A DNA stretch of 64,000 nt from Rhodoferax sp. GTDB taxonomy: Bacteria; Pseudomonadota; Gammaproteobacteria; Burkholderiales; Burkholderiaceae_C. Shown here one piece after another: positions 1 to 8,966 of this stretch. Position 1 is the first letter of the stretch. The number at the start of each line of letters is the position of its first letter. Position numbers and translations under genes: made by a program. The notes below the pieces were generated by a model, which saw only the letters and a program-made list of their open reading frames with translations, did not search any database and was not told the DNA's origin. The stretch lies in contig NZ_JAUYQD010000080.1 in NCBI RefSeq assembly GCF_030697375.1, forward strand, positions 30,141-94,140. The letters are read 5' to 3'.

Positions 1-790
1 AGTCGGTATACCCGGTGGCGTGGCCTAAGCGCTGGTTTTTGGAGACGGCGCGGCCCACACTACCTTCCCCCCAGTTGTAGGCGGCCAAGGCCAAATGCCA
101 GTCACCAAACATTCCGTACAGTTTTTGAAGGTAATCCAGTGCGGCACGGGTAGACGCCAGGACATCCCGTCGGTCGTCCCGAAATGCGTTTTGCTTGAGC
201 TCAAAGTATTTGCCGGTCGCGGGCATGAATTGCCACATTCCCGCCGCTTTGGCGCTGGAAACGGCTTGGGGATTGAAGGCACTCTCGATGAACGGCAACA
301 AGGCCAGTTCGGTGGGCATGTTGCGCAGTTCGAGTTCTTCCACCACATGGAACAGGTACTTTTTGGAGCGCTCCGTCATCCGAAAGATGTAGTCGGGTCG
401 GGAGGCATACCATTGTTCGCGGTCATGGACCAAATCACTGTCCAGGTCGGGCATGCCATAGCCCCGGCGTATGCGCTCCCACAAATCTGCGGGTGGGGCC
501 AACGCCACCACCGTGCGCGAAGCTGTTTGCTGCGCACTGATGGGTGCCAGTGGGGGGGCGTTGTCGGTATTTTGGGTTGTACTGGGGATTGCCGCAGGCA
601 AATGGGCGGCGCGGAGCAACTCACGGCTCGTCACCAAAGCAAGCCCGTCACCGGGGGCAGACGCCGCAACGGTGGTGCCGGTGTGTTCTGCAGGGCTCGG
701 TGTGCCAGTTGGGACGCCGACGGTGGTGGTGCTGGCGCATCCGGCGAGCCATGCGGTGAACGCGAGGCATACTATTTTTAAAAAATTCAT
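1..790 (-). CDS. mltD: Membrane-bound lytic murein transglycosylase (MltD-like lipoprotein), C-terminus cut by window edge
   Basis: The gene runs off the left edge of the window; about 263 residues are visible. It begins with a lipoprotein signal peptide (MNFLKIVCLAFTAWLAGC), so the protein should be lipidated on Cys18. A low-complexity linker follows, then the lytic transglycosylase domain: LPFIESAFNPQAVSSAKAAG holds the catalytic Glu, followed by GMWQFMPATGKYF and ALAAYNWGEGSVGRA. The family cleaves the glycan strands of peptidoglycan to give 1,6-anhydromuramyl ends. LysM repeats, usual at the MltD C-terminus, would lie outside the window. Its ATG overlaps the gloB stop (ATGA at 787-790), so the two are probably co-transcribed. 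Confidence 0.88.
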   Translation of the reverse strand, partial: MNFLKIVCLAFTAWLAGCASTTTVGVPTGTPSPAEHTGTTVAASAPGDGLALVTSRELLRAAHLPAAIPSTTQNTDNAPPLAPISAQQTASRTVVALAPPADLWERIRRGYGMPDLDSDLVHDREQWYASRPDYIFRMTERSKKYLFHVVEELELRNMPTELALLPFIESAFNPQAVSSAKAAGMWQFMPATGKYFELKQNAFRDDRRDVLASTRAALDYLQKLYGMFGDWHLALAAYNWGEGSVGRAVSKNQRLGHATGYTD

Positions 791-1563
791 CGGTAATGGT
801 TCTTCCATTGGCGCAGCGTGGCAAATACCCCTGTCTGGGACACGCCTTTGGCATCAAAGGTGCGTGCGGATGCCATGACACAGGGGTGGCGGCTGCGTAA
901 AAACGGGTTTATCTGGTTTTCAAGTGTGATGGTGCTTGGCAAGGTGGCTAGTCCCTTGGCGCGCAGATCGAGACAATGCGCGCGGTGGGCTGCAAGTTGC
1001 GGATTATCGGGATCGACTTCCAGTGCAAATTTCAGGTTGCCCAAGGTGTATTCGTGGGCGCAGCATACACGGGTAGAGCCTGGCAAGGCGGACAATCGCT
1101 CTAGAGATGCCAGCATTTGCGCCGGTGTGCCTTCAAAAAGGCGACCGCAGCCCCCGCTGAACAAGGTGTCTCCGCAAAATAACACGGGGTCGCCGGCCAG
1201 CGCCGCCGAGTCACAAAAATAGGCAATATGACCTGCCGTGTGTCCAGGTACATCCAAGACCCGAAACGCTAAGCCCAGGACGGACACCATATCGCCTTCA
1301 ACGAGCCGTTTCAGAGGCTCGGGCATGGGTTCGTGGGCAGGCCCATACACCTGGGCGCCGGTGGTCTGGCGCAAAGAGTCCACCCCCCCAGTGTGGTCGG
1401 TATGGTGGTGGGTGACTAAAATGGCTTTCAGTTGCACCCCCTCGTGCTGCAGGGCCTTCAAAACGGGCTGTGCATCGCCCGGATCCACTACGATAGCCTC
1501 TTGCCCGTCGTGCAGCATCCAGATGTAGTTGTCGTCAAAGGCGGGCAGCGGTATTAACTTCAT
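787..1563 (-). CDS. gloB: Hydroxyacylglutathione hydrolase (glyoxalase II)
   Basis: This 258-residue protein has the normal length of glyoxalase II. The metallo-beta-lactamase metal-binding motif THHHTDHTGG lies near residue 52; further ligands are in GHTAGHIAY, FCGDTLFSGGCGR and CCAHEYTLGNLKFA. The family hydrolyses S-lactoylglutathione to lactate and glutathione, the second step of methylglyoxal detoxification, in the cytoplasm. The gene is followed, with overlap, by the lytic transglycosylase gene. Its ATG (complement of 1561-1563) overlaps the ATG of the divergent methyltransferase gene, so its promoter must lie inside that coding region. The gloB/yafS/rnhA neighbourhood is also seen in E. 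coli. Confidence 0.95.
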   Translation of the reverse strand: MKLIPLPAFDDNYIWMLHDGQEAIVVDPGDAQPVLKALQHEGVQLKAILVTHHHTDHTGGVDSLRQTTGAQVYGPAHEPMPEPLKRLVEGDMVSVLGLAFRVLDVPGHTAGHIAYFCDSAALAGDPVLFCGDTLFSGGCGRLFEGTPAQMLASLERLSALPGSTRVCCAHEYTLGNLKFALEVDPDNPQLAAHRAHCLDLRAKGLATLPSTITLENQINPFLRSRHPCVMASARTFDAKGVSQTGVFATLRQWKNHYR

Positions 1564-2335
1564 GAGCGATCAAATTATAGGTTTGCACGATTGGTTTGAG
1601 ACACCTGCGGGACGTTACCTGCTGGATTGGGAGCGTTCCTACGTGGATGAGGCCGTCGCCGATATCTTTGGCTACCATGCATTGCAACTTGGCGTACCCG
1701 AGTTGGAAGGTTTGCGAGCCAATAGGATGCCACACCAGTGGTTGGCCCTGGAGGATGTTCAGAATCACGCTGGACGCGCCATGGGCGCGGGAGCTGCGCT
1801 GCTGTGTGACTTCTCTGCTTTGCCCTTGCCCGCCAACAGCATGGATTTGCTGGTCTTGCCCCATACCTTGGAATTGAGTGCCAACCCCCACGCAACGCTA
1901 AGGGAAGTGGAGCGTGTATTGGTGCCCGAGGGGAGGGTGGTGATTTGTGGATTGAACCCTGTCAGTCTGTGGGGCTTTCGCCAACAGCGTGGGCATCTGT
2001 ACCGAAGGTTTGGACGCGGAAACCTCTTTTTGCCCAATTGCGGTGAGTTCATCACCTATTGGCGATTGCAAGATTGGCTTCGGTTGTTGGGATTTGAGGT
2101 TGAGTTGGGCCAGTTTGGCTGTTATCGCCCGGCCGTGACGTCTGACAAGTGGTTGCAGCGTTTTGAATGGATGGACCGTATCGGTCCGCGCTGGTGGCCC
2201 ATACTGGGTTCTGCCTATTTTTTGGTGGCGGTAAAGCGGGTGCGCGGCATTCGACTATTGGGTCCGGCGTGGAAAAGCGTACCGGTTCGCACTGCCAAGG
2301 CGGTGTCCATTGCGAGCCGAACCCATGATTTTTAA
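1562..2335 (+). CDS. Class I SAM-dependent methyltransferase-like protein (YafS-like)
   Basis: The protein has 257 residues from the ATG at 1562; an upstream in-frame ATG at 1529 would lie wholly inside gloB. The central part has the Rossmann methyltransferase pattern: DFSALPLPANSMDLLVLPHT, then LREVERVLVPEGRVVICGLN (motifs II-IV). The glycine-rich motif I is poor, so SAM binding cannot be taken for granted. E. coli yafS lies in the same place beside gloB and rnhA, which supports an orthologous, still undefined role. Its stop codon overlaps the rnhA start (TAATG), so the two are co-transcribed. Confidence 0.8.
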   Translation: MSDQIIGLHDWFETPAGRYLLDWERSYVDEAVADIFGYHALQLGVPELEGLRANRMPHQWLALEDVQNHAGRAMGAGAALLCDFSALPLPANSMDLLVLPHTLELSANPHATLREVERVLVPEGRVVICGLNPVSLWGFRQQRGHLYRRFGRGNLFLPNCGEFITYWRLQDWLRLLGFEVELGQFGCYRPAVTSDKWLQRFEWMDRIGPRWWPILGSAYFLVAVKRVRGIRLLGPAWKSVPVRTAKAVSIASRTHDF

Positions 2336-2799
2336 TGGATGGAGAGAAACAATTGAACCAGGTGGTGATTTATACCGATGGAGCCTGCAAGGGCAACCCA
2401 GGCCCCGGGGGCTGGGGCGTGCTTTTGCGTTCGCCTGATGGCACAGAAAAGGAACTGTTTGGGGGGGAAAAGGGCACAACCAATAACCGGATGGAGATGA
2501 TGGCCGTCATTCAGGCGCTGACTGCCCTCAAACGGCCTTGCACGGTGACGCTGCATTTGGATAGTCAGTACGTGCTAAAGGGCATTACCGAGTGGCTTCC
2601 CGGCTGGAAAGCCAAGGGCTGGAAGACGGCGGCCAAACAACCCGTCAAAAATGTGGATTTGTGGCAGCAACTCGACCAACTGGTGACCCATGGCGGGCAC
2701 AAACTGGACTGGCGATGGGTCAAGGGGCACAACGGCGACCCAGGCAACGAGCGTGCCGATTCCCTGGCGAACCGTGGTGTGGAGCAGTTAGCCCGATAG
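2335..2799 (+). CDS. rnhA: Ribonuclease HI
   Basis: The 154-residue protein cleaves the RNA strand of RNA-DNA hybrids in the cytoplasm. All features of the family are visible: YTDGACKGNPGPGGWG (first catalytic Asp and basic loop), NNRMEMMAVIQAL (Glu), LDSQYVLKGI (second Asp), a tryptophan-rich handle region (GWKAKGWKTAAKQPVKN) and WVKGHNGDPGNERADSLAN (His and last Asp). The gene overlaps the upstream methyltransferase stop by one base (TAATG) and converges on moeA, 32 bp away. Confidence 0.96.
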   Translation: MDGEKQLNQVVIYTDGACKGNPGPGGWGVLLRSPDGTEKELFGGEKGTTNNRMEMMAVIQALTALKRPCTVTLHLDSQYVLKGITEWLPGWKAKGWKTAAKQPVKNVDLWQQLDQLVTHGGHKLDWRWVKGHNGDPGNERADSLANRGVEQLAR

Positions 2800-2822
2800 A
2801 TATCGGGACCTCCCCCCCCCCC
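2792..2822 (+). other. Hairpin at the rnhA stop followed by an 11-C run
   Basis: CCCGAT (2792-2797) and ATCGGG (2802-2807) form a 6-bp stem around the rnhA stop codon. A run of 11 C follows at 2812-2822. There is no U-tract, so this is not a standard intrinsic terminator. It fills most of the convergent rnhA/moeA gap. The C-run may be length-variable, but it lies outside coding sequence. Confidence 0.4.
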
Positions 2823-2831
2823 GGATGCAAC

Positions 2832-4109
2832 TTAAATTGCACCTTCGAACATCAGCACGCTCACCTCGTCACCTTCGGCAATATTGCCTTGGTCATGTGG
2901 CAGCACCAGCAGGCCATTGGCCTGCACCATGGAGCTCAGCACGCCCGAGCCTTGTTGACCGGTCAGTTGTGCGAACAATGATCCGTCCGGCGCAGCGGTG
3001 ACGATGGCGCGCTGGTATTCGGTCCGGCCTGGCTTCTTGCGGATGGACACCCTGCTGCGGGCTCTGAGCAGCGGGGTAGCGCGGGGAGTGCAGCCCATCA
3101 TCTGTAACAGGGCAGGGCGTACAAAAGCCAAAAAGGTCACCATCACAGCCACCGGGTTGCCAGGCAGTCCAAACAACAGGGTCTTGCCGATGTGCCCCAC
3201 GGCCATCGGGCGTCCCGGGCGCATGGCAATTTTCCAGAAGACTACACCCGCATCGCCATCGGCCAGTTTGCGCATGGTGGCTTTGGTGTGGTCGGCTTCT
3301 CCCACACTCACCCCTCCACTGGTGATGATGGCGTCAGCCTGACTGGCTGCGGAACGAAAGGCGGCCTCCAGAGCGGCGGGGTCGTCCCGCACCACCCCCA
3401 TGTCAATGACATCAACGCCCAGGCGGGTCAATAGCCCGTAAATGGTGTAGCGGTTGCTGTCGTACACCGCTCCCTCACGGGGGGGCTCACCCAGGCTCAG
3501 GATTTCGTCCCCGGTAGAAAAATAGGCGACCCGAAGGCGGCGCAGTACCGTAACTTGGGGCACGCCCAGACTGGCCAATAGTCCTAGCGCTGCGGGTGTG
3601 ATGCGGGCGCCTGCTCGCAGTGCTGGTTCGCCTAGGCGAATATCTTCCCCTTTGCATCTTCGGTTGTCGCCAAACCGTACCGTGTCGGGCGCAATGGTGA
3701 CGGTTTCACCTTCGCGTTTCACCATTTCCTGGGGCACTACTGTGTCTAGCCCTGCTGGCATCACTGCACCGGTCATGATTTTGACGCACTGCAAGTCACC
3801 CACGGTCCCCACCCAGGCCTTGCCAGCCAGTGCCGTGCCCACGACCTTGAGTTCCAAGGGCGTGTGGGTGGTGAGCTGTGCGCCAGCAAAAGCATAACCA
3901 TCCATGGCTGAGTTGTCATGGGCTGGCACGTGGACGGGAGAAATCACATCTTCGGCCACCACGCAGCCCAGCGCGTCCATGAGGTGTACCGAACGGGTTT
4001 CGGTCATTGGCTGGACCAAGTGCGTCAAAAATTGGGCTGCAGCGTCAGCGCGTAAGGCATTGGGGTTATAGCCCTGCAATTGCGCTGCGATCTCATTCAG
4101 GGTATTCAT
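2832..4109 (-). CDS. moeA: Molybdopterin molybdotransferase
   Basis: The 425-residue protein inserts molybdate into adenylated molybdopterin to give Moco. Family motifs run through it: PAHDNSAMDGYAFAG near residue 65, VKIMTGAVMPAGLDTVVPQE, FGDNRRCKGEDI, the MoCF-binding stretch ITSGGVSVGEADHTKA, and LLFGLPGNPVAVMVTFLAF. The C-terminal beta-barrel domain (domain IV) is complete. It overlaps mobA by 4 bp (ATGA) and is the last gene of moaA-mobA-moeA. Confidence 0.95.
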   Translation of the reverse strand: MNTLNEIAAQLQGYNPNALRADAAAQFLTHLVQPMTETRSVHLMDALGCVVAEDVISPVHVPAHDNSAMDGYAFAGAQLTTHTPLELKVVGTALAGKAWVGTVGDLQCVKIMTGAVMPAGLDTVVPQEMVKREGETVTIAPDTVRFGDNRRCKGEDIRLGEPALRAGARITPAALGLLASLGVPQVTVLRRLRVAYFSTGDEILSLGEPPREGAVYDSNRYTIYGLLTRLGVDVIDMGVVRDDPAALEAAFRSAASQADAIITSGGVSVGEADHTKATMRKLADGDAGVVFWKIAMRPGRPMAVGHIGKTLLFGLPGNPVAVMVTFLAFVRPALLQMMGCTPRATPLLRARSRVSIRKKPGRTEYQRAIVTAAPDGSLFAQLTGQQGSGVLSSMVQANGLLVLPHDQGNIAEGDEVSVLMFEGAI

Positions 4110-4774
4110 GTCTGTTCAAGCTGGTGTAACTGGGTAAGCGTATTGGCGTTGGCAAAATCACGCGGATCGTCCCGTAGTGTGTTAAATGGCACTTCGACGA
4201 GGGGGTGCAGCGCGGTCCATGCCGCGATTTTTCTACCGCCCGACGCCATGTAGTCCACCAAACTGGCCTGCAATGAGGTTCGCATCAGGCAAAACACCGG
4301 TTGCGCTCGCAGGGTGGTCACGCCATCGCGGCCTGCCTCGGGGATGGCTGCCAAGGCAATATCCGCCCCCGATGTAGATAGTCCCAAGGTCAGGCGTTCC
4401 AATAAATCCAGTGGAAATAGCGGTGAGTCACAGGGAACCGTCAGCAGGTACTCAAAGGGGGTGTCCTGTTGCTGGCAGTGCTGTAAGGCAGTCTGAAATC
4501 CTGCCAAAGGCCCGGCAAAGTCTTCCATGGTGTCAGGCCAAACCGGCTGCCCCCAGGCTGTGTAGGCTTGTACATTGCGGTTGGCATTGATGGCAATAAG
4601 GCCCGGAGCCCCGCCTGCTTGGGCTTGGAGGCGTTGCACTGCGTGCCAAGCCAATGCTTGGCCTTTGAAATCTTGCAGGCCCTTATCGACACCGCCCATG
4701 CGTGTGCCACGGCCACCTGCCAAAACGACCGCACAAATGGTTTTTGGATGAATGGACAGTGGCACCGTGATCAC
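4106..4774 (-). CDS. mobA: Molybdenum cofactor guanylyltransferase
   Basis: The 222-residue protein transfers GMP from GTP to Mo-molybdopterin, making the MGD (bis-MGD) form used by the DMSO-reductase family. The nucleotidyltransferase signature VVLAGGRGTRMGGVDKGL is at residues 16-33, and the metal-binding region TVPCDSPLFPLDLLERL follows. It overlaps moaA upstream (4 bp) and moeA downstream (4 bp), so the three genes form a tight operon. A MobA implies that at least one MGD-enzyme is encoded elsewhere in the genome. Confidence 0.93.
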   Translation of the reverse strand: MITVPLSIHPKTICAVVLAGGRGTRMGGVDKGLQDFKGQALAWHAVQRLQAQAGGAPGLIAINANRNVQAYTAWGQPVWPDTMEDFAGPLAGFQTALQHCQQQDTPFEYLLTVPCDSPLFPLDLLERLTLGLSTSGADIALAAIPEAGRDGVTTLRAQPVFCLMRTSLQASLVDYMASGGRKIAAWTALHPLVEVPFNTLRDDPRDFANANTLTQLHQLEQT

Positions 4775-5931
4775 CCCCCGATGTAGCTCATCTCGACCCT
4801 GCGTCCACCATTGCCCGAGTCTGCCGGCAAGGCACTGCGCAATTCTGAATAACGGTCGGTACGGCCGCTCCAGATGTGGCCTATGGCGGACGCCAAGTCT
4901 TCTTCCGACGCACCGCCGCGAATCAGTGTGCGCAGGTCATAACCTCGGTCCGCAAAAAGGCACAAATAAAGCTGTCCTTCGGTGGACAGGCGGGCGCGAT
5001 TGCAGTCTTTGCAAAAGGCTTGTGTCACACTGCTGATGACGCCGATTTCACCTGCCTTGCTGTCATGTGCTCCGGCTGCATCGGCATAGCCCCAGCGTTG
5101 TGCGGTTTCACCCGGGCTGGAGGCCTCCAGCGCGACCAGCGGCAATTCGGTTTGGAGCAGGCGAATGACCTCGGCGGACGGCAATACATCGTTCATGCGC
5201 CAGCCGTTGGTTGCTCCCACATCCATGTATTCGATAAACCGCAACACGATGCCACTGCCCATGAAATGGCGTGCCATGGGAATGATCTCGTGGTCATTGG
5301 TGCCACGTTTGACGACCATGTTCACTTTGATGGGGCCTAATCCTGCATCTTGGGCCGCTTGTATACCTTCCAGCACATCAGCCACGGGAAAATCGACATC
5401 GTTCATGCTCCGAAAAACCGTGTCATCCAGGCCGTCCAGACTGACGGTGACCCGTTGCAGTCCCGCAGCCTTGAGTGCTTTGGCCTTGCGCGCCAGCAGC
5501 GATCCATTGGTGGTGAGTGTTAAATCCAAAGGCGTTCCGTCTACGGTGCGCAACGCCGCAAGCTGCTCTATCAGCCTTTCGATGTTTTTGCGAAGCAGGG
5601 GCTCCCCCCCGGTCAGCCGGACTTTTTGCACACCGTGCGCTACAAACTGTTGGGTGATACGTGTGATTTCTTCAAAAGAAAGCAAGGATGCGTGGGGTAG
5701 GTAGGGGTAATCCTTGTCAAAAATCTCCTTGGGCATACAGTAGTTGCAGCGAAAGTTGCAACGATCCGTCACGCTGATGCGCAAGTCGCGAATGTTGCGG
5801 CCCAAGGTGTCCGCCAGAAGGCCCTTCGCTACGAGACGGCTGCTTGCTGCAAACGCAGCTGCGGGCGGCGGCATGGCGCCAGGCCGCAGGTCTTTCAGGG
5901 GCACGATGCGAGGAGTGGAGCGTTCGGACAT
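4771..5931 (-). CDS. moaA: GTP 3',8-cyclase (radical SAM)
   Basis: This is the first enzyme of molybdenum cofactor synthesis, converting GTP to 3',8-cyclo-7,8-dihydro-GTP. The radical SAM cluster motif SVTDRCNFRCNYCMP is near residue 55, and LTGGEPLLRKNIERL follows. The second [4Fe-4S] site is FCKDCNRARLSTEGQLYLC. The protein ends in the Gly-Gly tail needed for catalysis (SYIGG). At 386 residues it is longer than the usual 330 or so because of a proline/alanine-rich N-terminal extension. The first gene of the operon, it is divergent from the TonB receptor across 97 bp. Confidence 0.96.
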   Translation of the reverse strand: MSERSTPRIVPLKDLRPGAMPPPAAAFAASSRLVAKGLLADTLGRNIRDLRISVTDRCNFRCNYCMPKEIFDKDYPYLPHASLLSFEEITRITQQFVAHGVQKVRLTGGEPLLRKNIERLIEQLAALRTVDGTPLDLTLTTNGSLLARKAKALKAAGLQRVTVSLDGLDDTVFRSMNDVDFPVADVLEGIQAAQDAGLGPIKVNMVVKRGTNDHEIIPMARHFMGSGIVLRFIEYMDVGATNGWRMNDVLPSAEVIRLLQTELPLVALEASSPGETAQRWGYADAAGAHDSKAGEIGVISSVTQAFCKDCNRARLSTEGQLYLCLFADRGYDLRTLIRGGASEEDLASAIGHIWSGRTDRYSELRSALPADSGNGGRRVEMSYIGG

Positions 5932-6028
5932 AGGCGCTATTGTCTACCGCCTGTGGCGATTTGGCGACGGCATACCGTGCAAAAATGGGGGGGCGATACC
6001 AAGAACGAATAATTTCGTTGGAAAAAAT

Positions 6029-8017
6029 ATGTACAAAAAATTTTCCTTTCCCTTTTTGCTCTTCGGTGTCACGCTGGCGGCGGCCCAGACGGGCAGCCCC
6101 GCGTCCGCTTTGTCGGAACAAGACTTTCTGGGAGACATGCCGATCGTTCTGTCGGTATCCCGTTTGGCACAGCGTTTGGATGAAACGCCCGGCGCGATGA
6201 CTATTTTGGATCGCAACTTTATACGCATGACCGGCGCCCGGGATGTCGTGGACCTCCTGCGTCTGGTGCCAGGTTTTCAAACGACGACCTCGTTTGAGGC
6301 CGATGCGCCTATGGCGACCTACCATGGGCGCAGTGATGAGGTCGCCAATCGTATTCAGGTGTTGGTGGATGGTCGGTCCGTCTATTCCGGGTTTTTACTG
6401 GGATCGGCGGGGCTGGGTTGGCAAACGCTGGCATTGGATGATATTGAACGCATTGAAGTGTTGCGGGGCTCGAACTCAGCGGCTTATGGCGCGCGAGCAT
6501 TTTTGGGCGTGGTGAACATTGTTTCGCGTGATGTGCGGGAGACACATGGAACCTCAGTCAACATGAATGCGGGTGAAAATGGAGTCGTTGACTTGGGCAC
6601 CAGAGTGGGGTGGGGGGACTTGTCAGCGACCTACCGCATGAGCGCCGACTCACGCGGTGACGATGGTTTGCGCAAGGTTTTTACCAATGGGGCACAAGCC
6701 TCAGGCAGGAATCGTACCAGCCGGGTAAATTTTGCTTCGCATCTGTCAATGGATGGAGAGGGCGAGATGGACGTGCGCGCTGGCGCATTGGAGATCGCGG
6801 CGGTTCGAGGAGACACGGCAAGTGTGGGGAACCTTGAGCGCTTGCGTTTTTTGGGTGCTCAATTTGCTCAGCTGGACTGGCGAAAAGCCTTGTCCGATGA
6901 CCAAGATATTGCTTTGCATGCCTCACATACCGAGAACACCAATAACGACAGCTTTCCCTATTTGAATCCCGACCCCGCGTATGCCCCCTATTTTGGAATA
7001 CCCATCGAATTCAAAGCCAAGGAGTTCAACGATGTCATATCCCTGCAACACACTGTTCGACAATCCCTTTCTTTAAACACGGTGTGGGGAGGGGAGGTAC
7101 GGCGAGAGCAAATCATTTCACGCTCCAGCTTTGATGCGAGGGAGCAGGTGAGCAGCAATTTTTACCGCCTGTTTGCGAGTGCGCAATGGCAGGTTTTGGA
7201 CAATGCGGTTTTGAATCTCGGTGCTTTGCAAGAATTTAGTGACATCGGGGGACATTCTTTGTCACCCCGAATCATGGTGAATTGGCAGTTCTCTGCTGGA
7301 CACACCCTGCGGGCTGGCATCTCAAGTGCGTTTCGTCCACCTAGCGCCTATGAAAAATATGCTGCCGTGAGGTACTACGACGTTAATGGTGCGAGCCCAA
7401 CGCCTTTGTATGTTTCTGGAAATACAGGGCTCGTTCCTGAGAAAATTATCTCCAGGGAGTTGGGTTATTACTTCAATTCATCGGCTGTGAATCTTGCAGG
7501 TGATGTGCGTATTTTTTCAGAGCACATCGCGGACGGTATCGGTGTGAAGCTCAAGCCAAACCCCATTGAATATGGCAATGGGGATAATGTTGCTATTACC
7601 GGTGCTGAATACCAACTGAGTTGGAAGCCTGCACCGAATACGCAGTTATTTTTTAATCAAACCTGGACAGACATCAGCGTGAATGCGTTGGCCTATCCCG
7701 ATGCAGATACCTTGCTTAGAACTGTCCACGGTGCCCCAAAATACGCCGCCTCCTTGGCCATGATGCACACCTTTCCCAGTGGGGTGGCCCTCACCCTGAT
7801 GCACCAGCGCGCCGAAGAGTTTGCGTTGACGTCTGATAACCTCCGCTTGTATTCGATAGGGCGCACTGACGTACGGGTTGCCAAAGCGTTCAAACTGGGT
7901 GCTACCAAAGCGGAATTGGCCTTGACTTTGCAGAACCTGGACGTTCCTTACCTGGACGGCGACAAAAAGTTCTACTTCGATCGCCGCGCGATGTTGTCCT
8001 TGCGGTTTGAGAACTGA
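6029..8017 (+). CDS. TonB-dependent outer-membrane receptor
   Basis: The 662-residue protein starts at the ATG at 6029, preceded by GGAAAA; longer readings overlap moaA. A signal peptide (MYKKFSFPFLLFGVTLAAAQ) is followed by an N-terminal stretch with FLGDMPIVLSVSRLAQ and the plug domain (DETPGAMTILDRNFIRMTGA, RVQVLVDGRSVY-like and IERIEVLRGSNSAAYGARAF). A beta-barrel fills the rest, ending RAMLSLRFEN. The ligand is not evident; there is no nearby ABC permease, heme or cobalamin gene. A periplasmic binding protein, a hybrid kinase and a response regulator follow, suggesting a sensing role or signal-controlled uptake. Confidence 0.9.
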   Translation: MYKKFSFPFLLFGVTLAAAQTGSPASALSEQDFLGDMPIVLSVSRLAQRLDETPGAMTILDRNFIRMTGARDVVDLLRLVPGFQTTTSFEADAPMATYHGRSDEVANRIQVLVDGRSVYSGFLLGSAGLGWQTLALDDIERIEVLRGSNSAAYGARAFLGVVNIVSRDVRETHGTSVNMNAGENGVVDLGTRVGWGDLSATYRMSADSRGDDGLRKVFTNGAQASGRNRTSRVNFASHLSMDGEGEMDVRAGALEIAAVRGDTASVGNLERLRFLGAQFAQLDWRKALSDDQDIALHASHTENTNNDSFPYLNPDPAYAPYFGIPIEFKAKEFNDVISLQHTVRQSLSLNTVWGGEVRREQIISRSSFDAREQVSSNFYRLFASAQWQVLDNAVLNLGALQEFSDIGGHSLSPRIMVNWQFSAGHTLRAGISSAFRPPSAYEKYAAVRYYDVNGASPTPLYVSGNTGLVPEKIISRELGYYFNSSAVNLAGDVRIFSEHIADGIGVKLKPNPIEYGNGDNVAITGAEYQLSWKPAPNTQLFFNQTWTDISVNALAYPDADTLLRTVHGAPKYAASLAMMHTFPSGVALTLMHQRAEEFALTSDNLRLYSIGRTDVRVAKAFKLGATKAELALTLQNLDVPYLDGDKKFYFDRRAMLSLRFEN

Positions 8018-8027
8018 GGCCTGCTGA

Positions 8028-8966
8028 GTGTCCAGTTCCTTGCTTCGGCTGGTGGCGTTTTTCCTGTCCATTGTGTGTTGGGCTGGGGCGGGGCAGGCAG
8101 CAGCTATCGTCGTTGTTTCCAGCGAATCCAGCACAAGCTATGTCGCCACGGTGGATGCACTGCTTAGCGAGCTGGAGCGGAACGGAGTCCCACGTGCGGA
8201 TGTGGTGTTGCGCAATGCATCTGACCTTGGTGGCGCGGACATTGCAGAACCCACCCCCCCCAGGCTGTTTATTGCGCTCGGCACTGAAGCCCTGAAGCAA
8301 GTGTTGGGACGGGAGGTGCGTGTGCCTGTGATCGCTGCGCTCATTCCACGCATTGGTTTCGAGCGCGTGACGAAGGAATTCGGCAAAAAAACGCCCACCT
8401 CCGTTACGGCTGTGTATCTGGACCAACCGCTAGGGCGTCAACTGGATTTGTTGCGTCTGGCGATGCCAGATGCCAAAAGGGTTGGCGTTTTGTGGGGGCC
8501 AGAGTCGGCATCGCTACAGCCGACGCTCACATCGGTGCTGCAATTGCGCGGCCTGCAGGAGGTGGGCGGACAGGTGGGTGCTGGTGGCGCGTTATTTTCG
8601 GGTTTAAAAGCCGCATTGGACAACGCCGATGTGCTGCTGGCATTGCCAGACTCGTATGTGTACAACAGTGCCACCGTAGCCAATATTCTGTTTGCGACCT
8701 ACCGTGCGCGCGTGCCCGTGCTGGCATTCTCTCCCTCGTATGTGAAGGCCGGGGCGCTCATGTCCTTGCACACCACTTCGGTCCAGGTTGGAGTGCAGAC
8801 CGCAGCAATGGTGCGTTCGTGGCTGCACAGCGGAATACTGCCACCGCCGCTGTATCCGATTGATTTCAGTGTGACGGTGAATGAACATGTCGCACGATCA
8901 CTGGGATTGAAGCTGGACGGAGCCGCATTGGCGGATCGATTGCACCGGCTGGAGACTTTGCCATGA
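8028..8966 (+). CDS. Periplasmic ABC-type substrate-binding protein (TrpX/DUF534-like)
   Basis: The 312-residue protein starts at a GTG 10 bp after the TonB receptor gene. It has a signal peptide (LLRLVAFFLSIVCWAGAGQA) and a periplasmic-binding-protein fold of the type linked to DUF534/TrpX: LFIALGTEALKQVLGREVRV, LDLLRLAMPDAKRVGVLWGP, LLALPDSYVYNSATVANILF and VPVLAFSPSYVKAGALMSLH. No permease or ATPase gene is adjacent. Since the next gene, overlapping by 4 bp, is a membrane kinase, the protein may be the ligand-sensing partner of that kinase rather than a transporter component. That role is inference. Confidence 0.82.
   Translation: MSSSLLRLVAFFLSIVCWAGAGQAAAIVVVSSESSTSYVATVDALLSELERNGVPRADVVLRNASDLGGADIAEPTPPRLFIALGTEALKQVLGREVRVPVIAALIPRIGFERVTKEFGKKTPTSVTAVYLDQPLGRQLDLLRLAMPDAKRVGVLWGPESASLQPTLTSVLQLRGLQEVGGQVGAGGALFSGLKAALDNADVLLALPDSYVYNSATVANILFATYRARVPVLAFSPSYVKAGALMSLHTTSVQVGVQTAAMVRSWLHSGILPPPLYPIDFSVTVNEHVARSLGLKLDGAALADRLHRLETLP

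Noticed and set aside
5744..6028. Longer N-terminus for the TonB receptor
   Set aside because: It overlaps moaA in antisense and would bury the signal peptide that begins at 6029.
5932..6028. Riboswitch (cobalamin, TPP or Moco) between moaA and the TonB receptor
   Set aside because: The 97-bp gap is too short and shows no conserved box.
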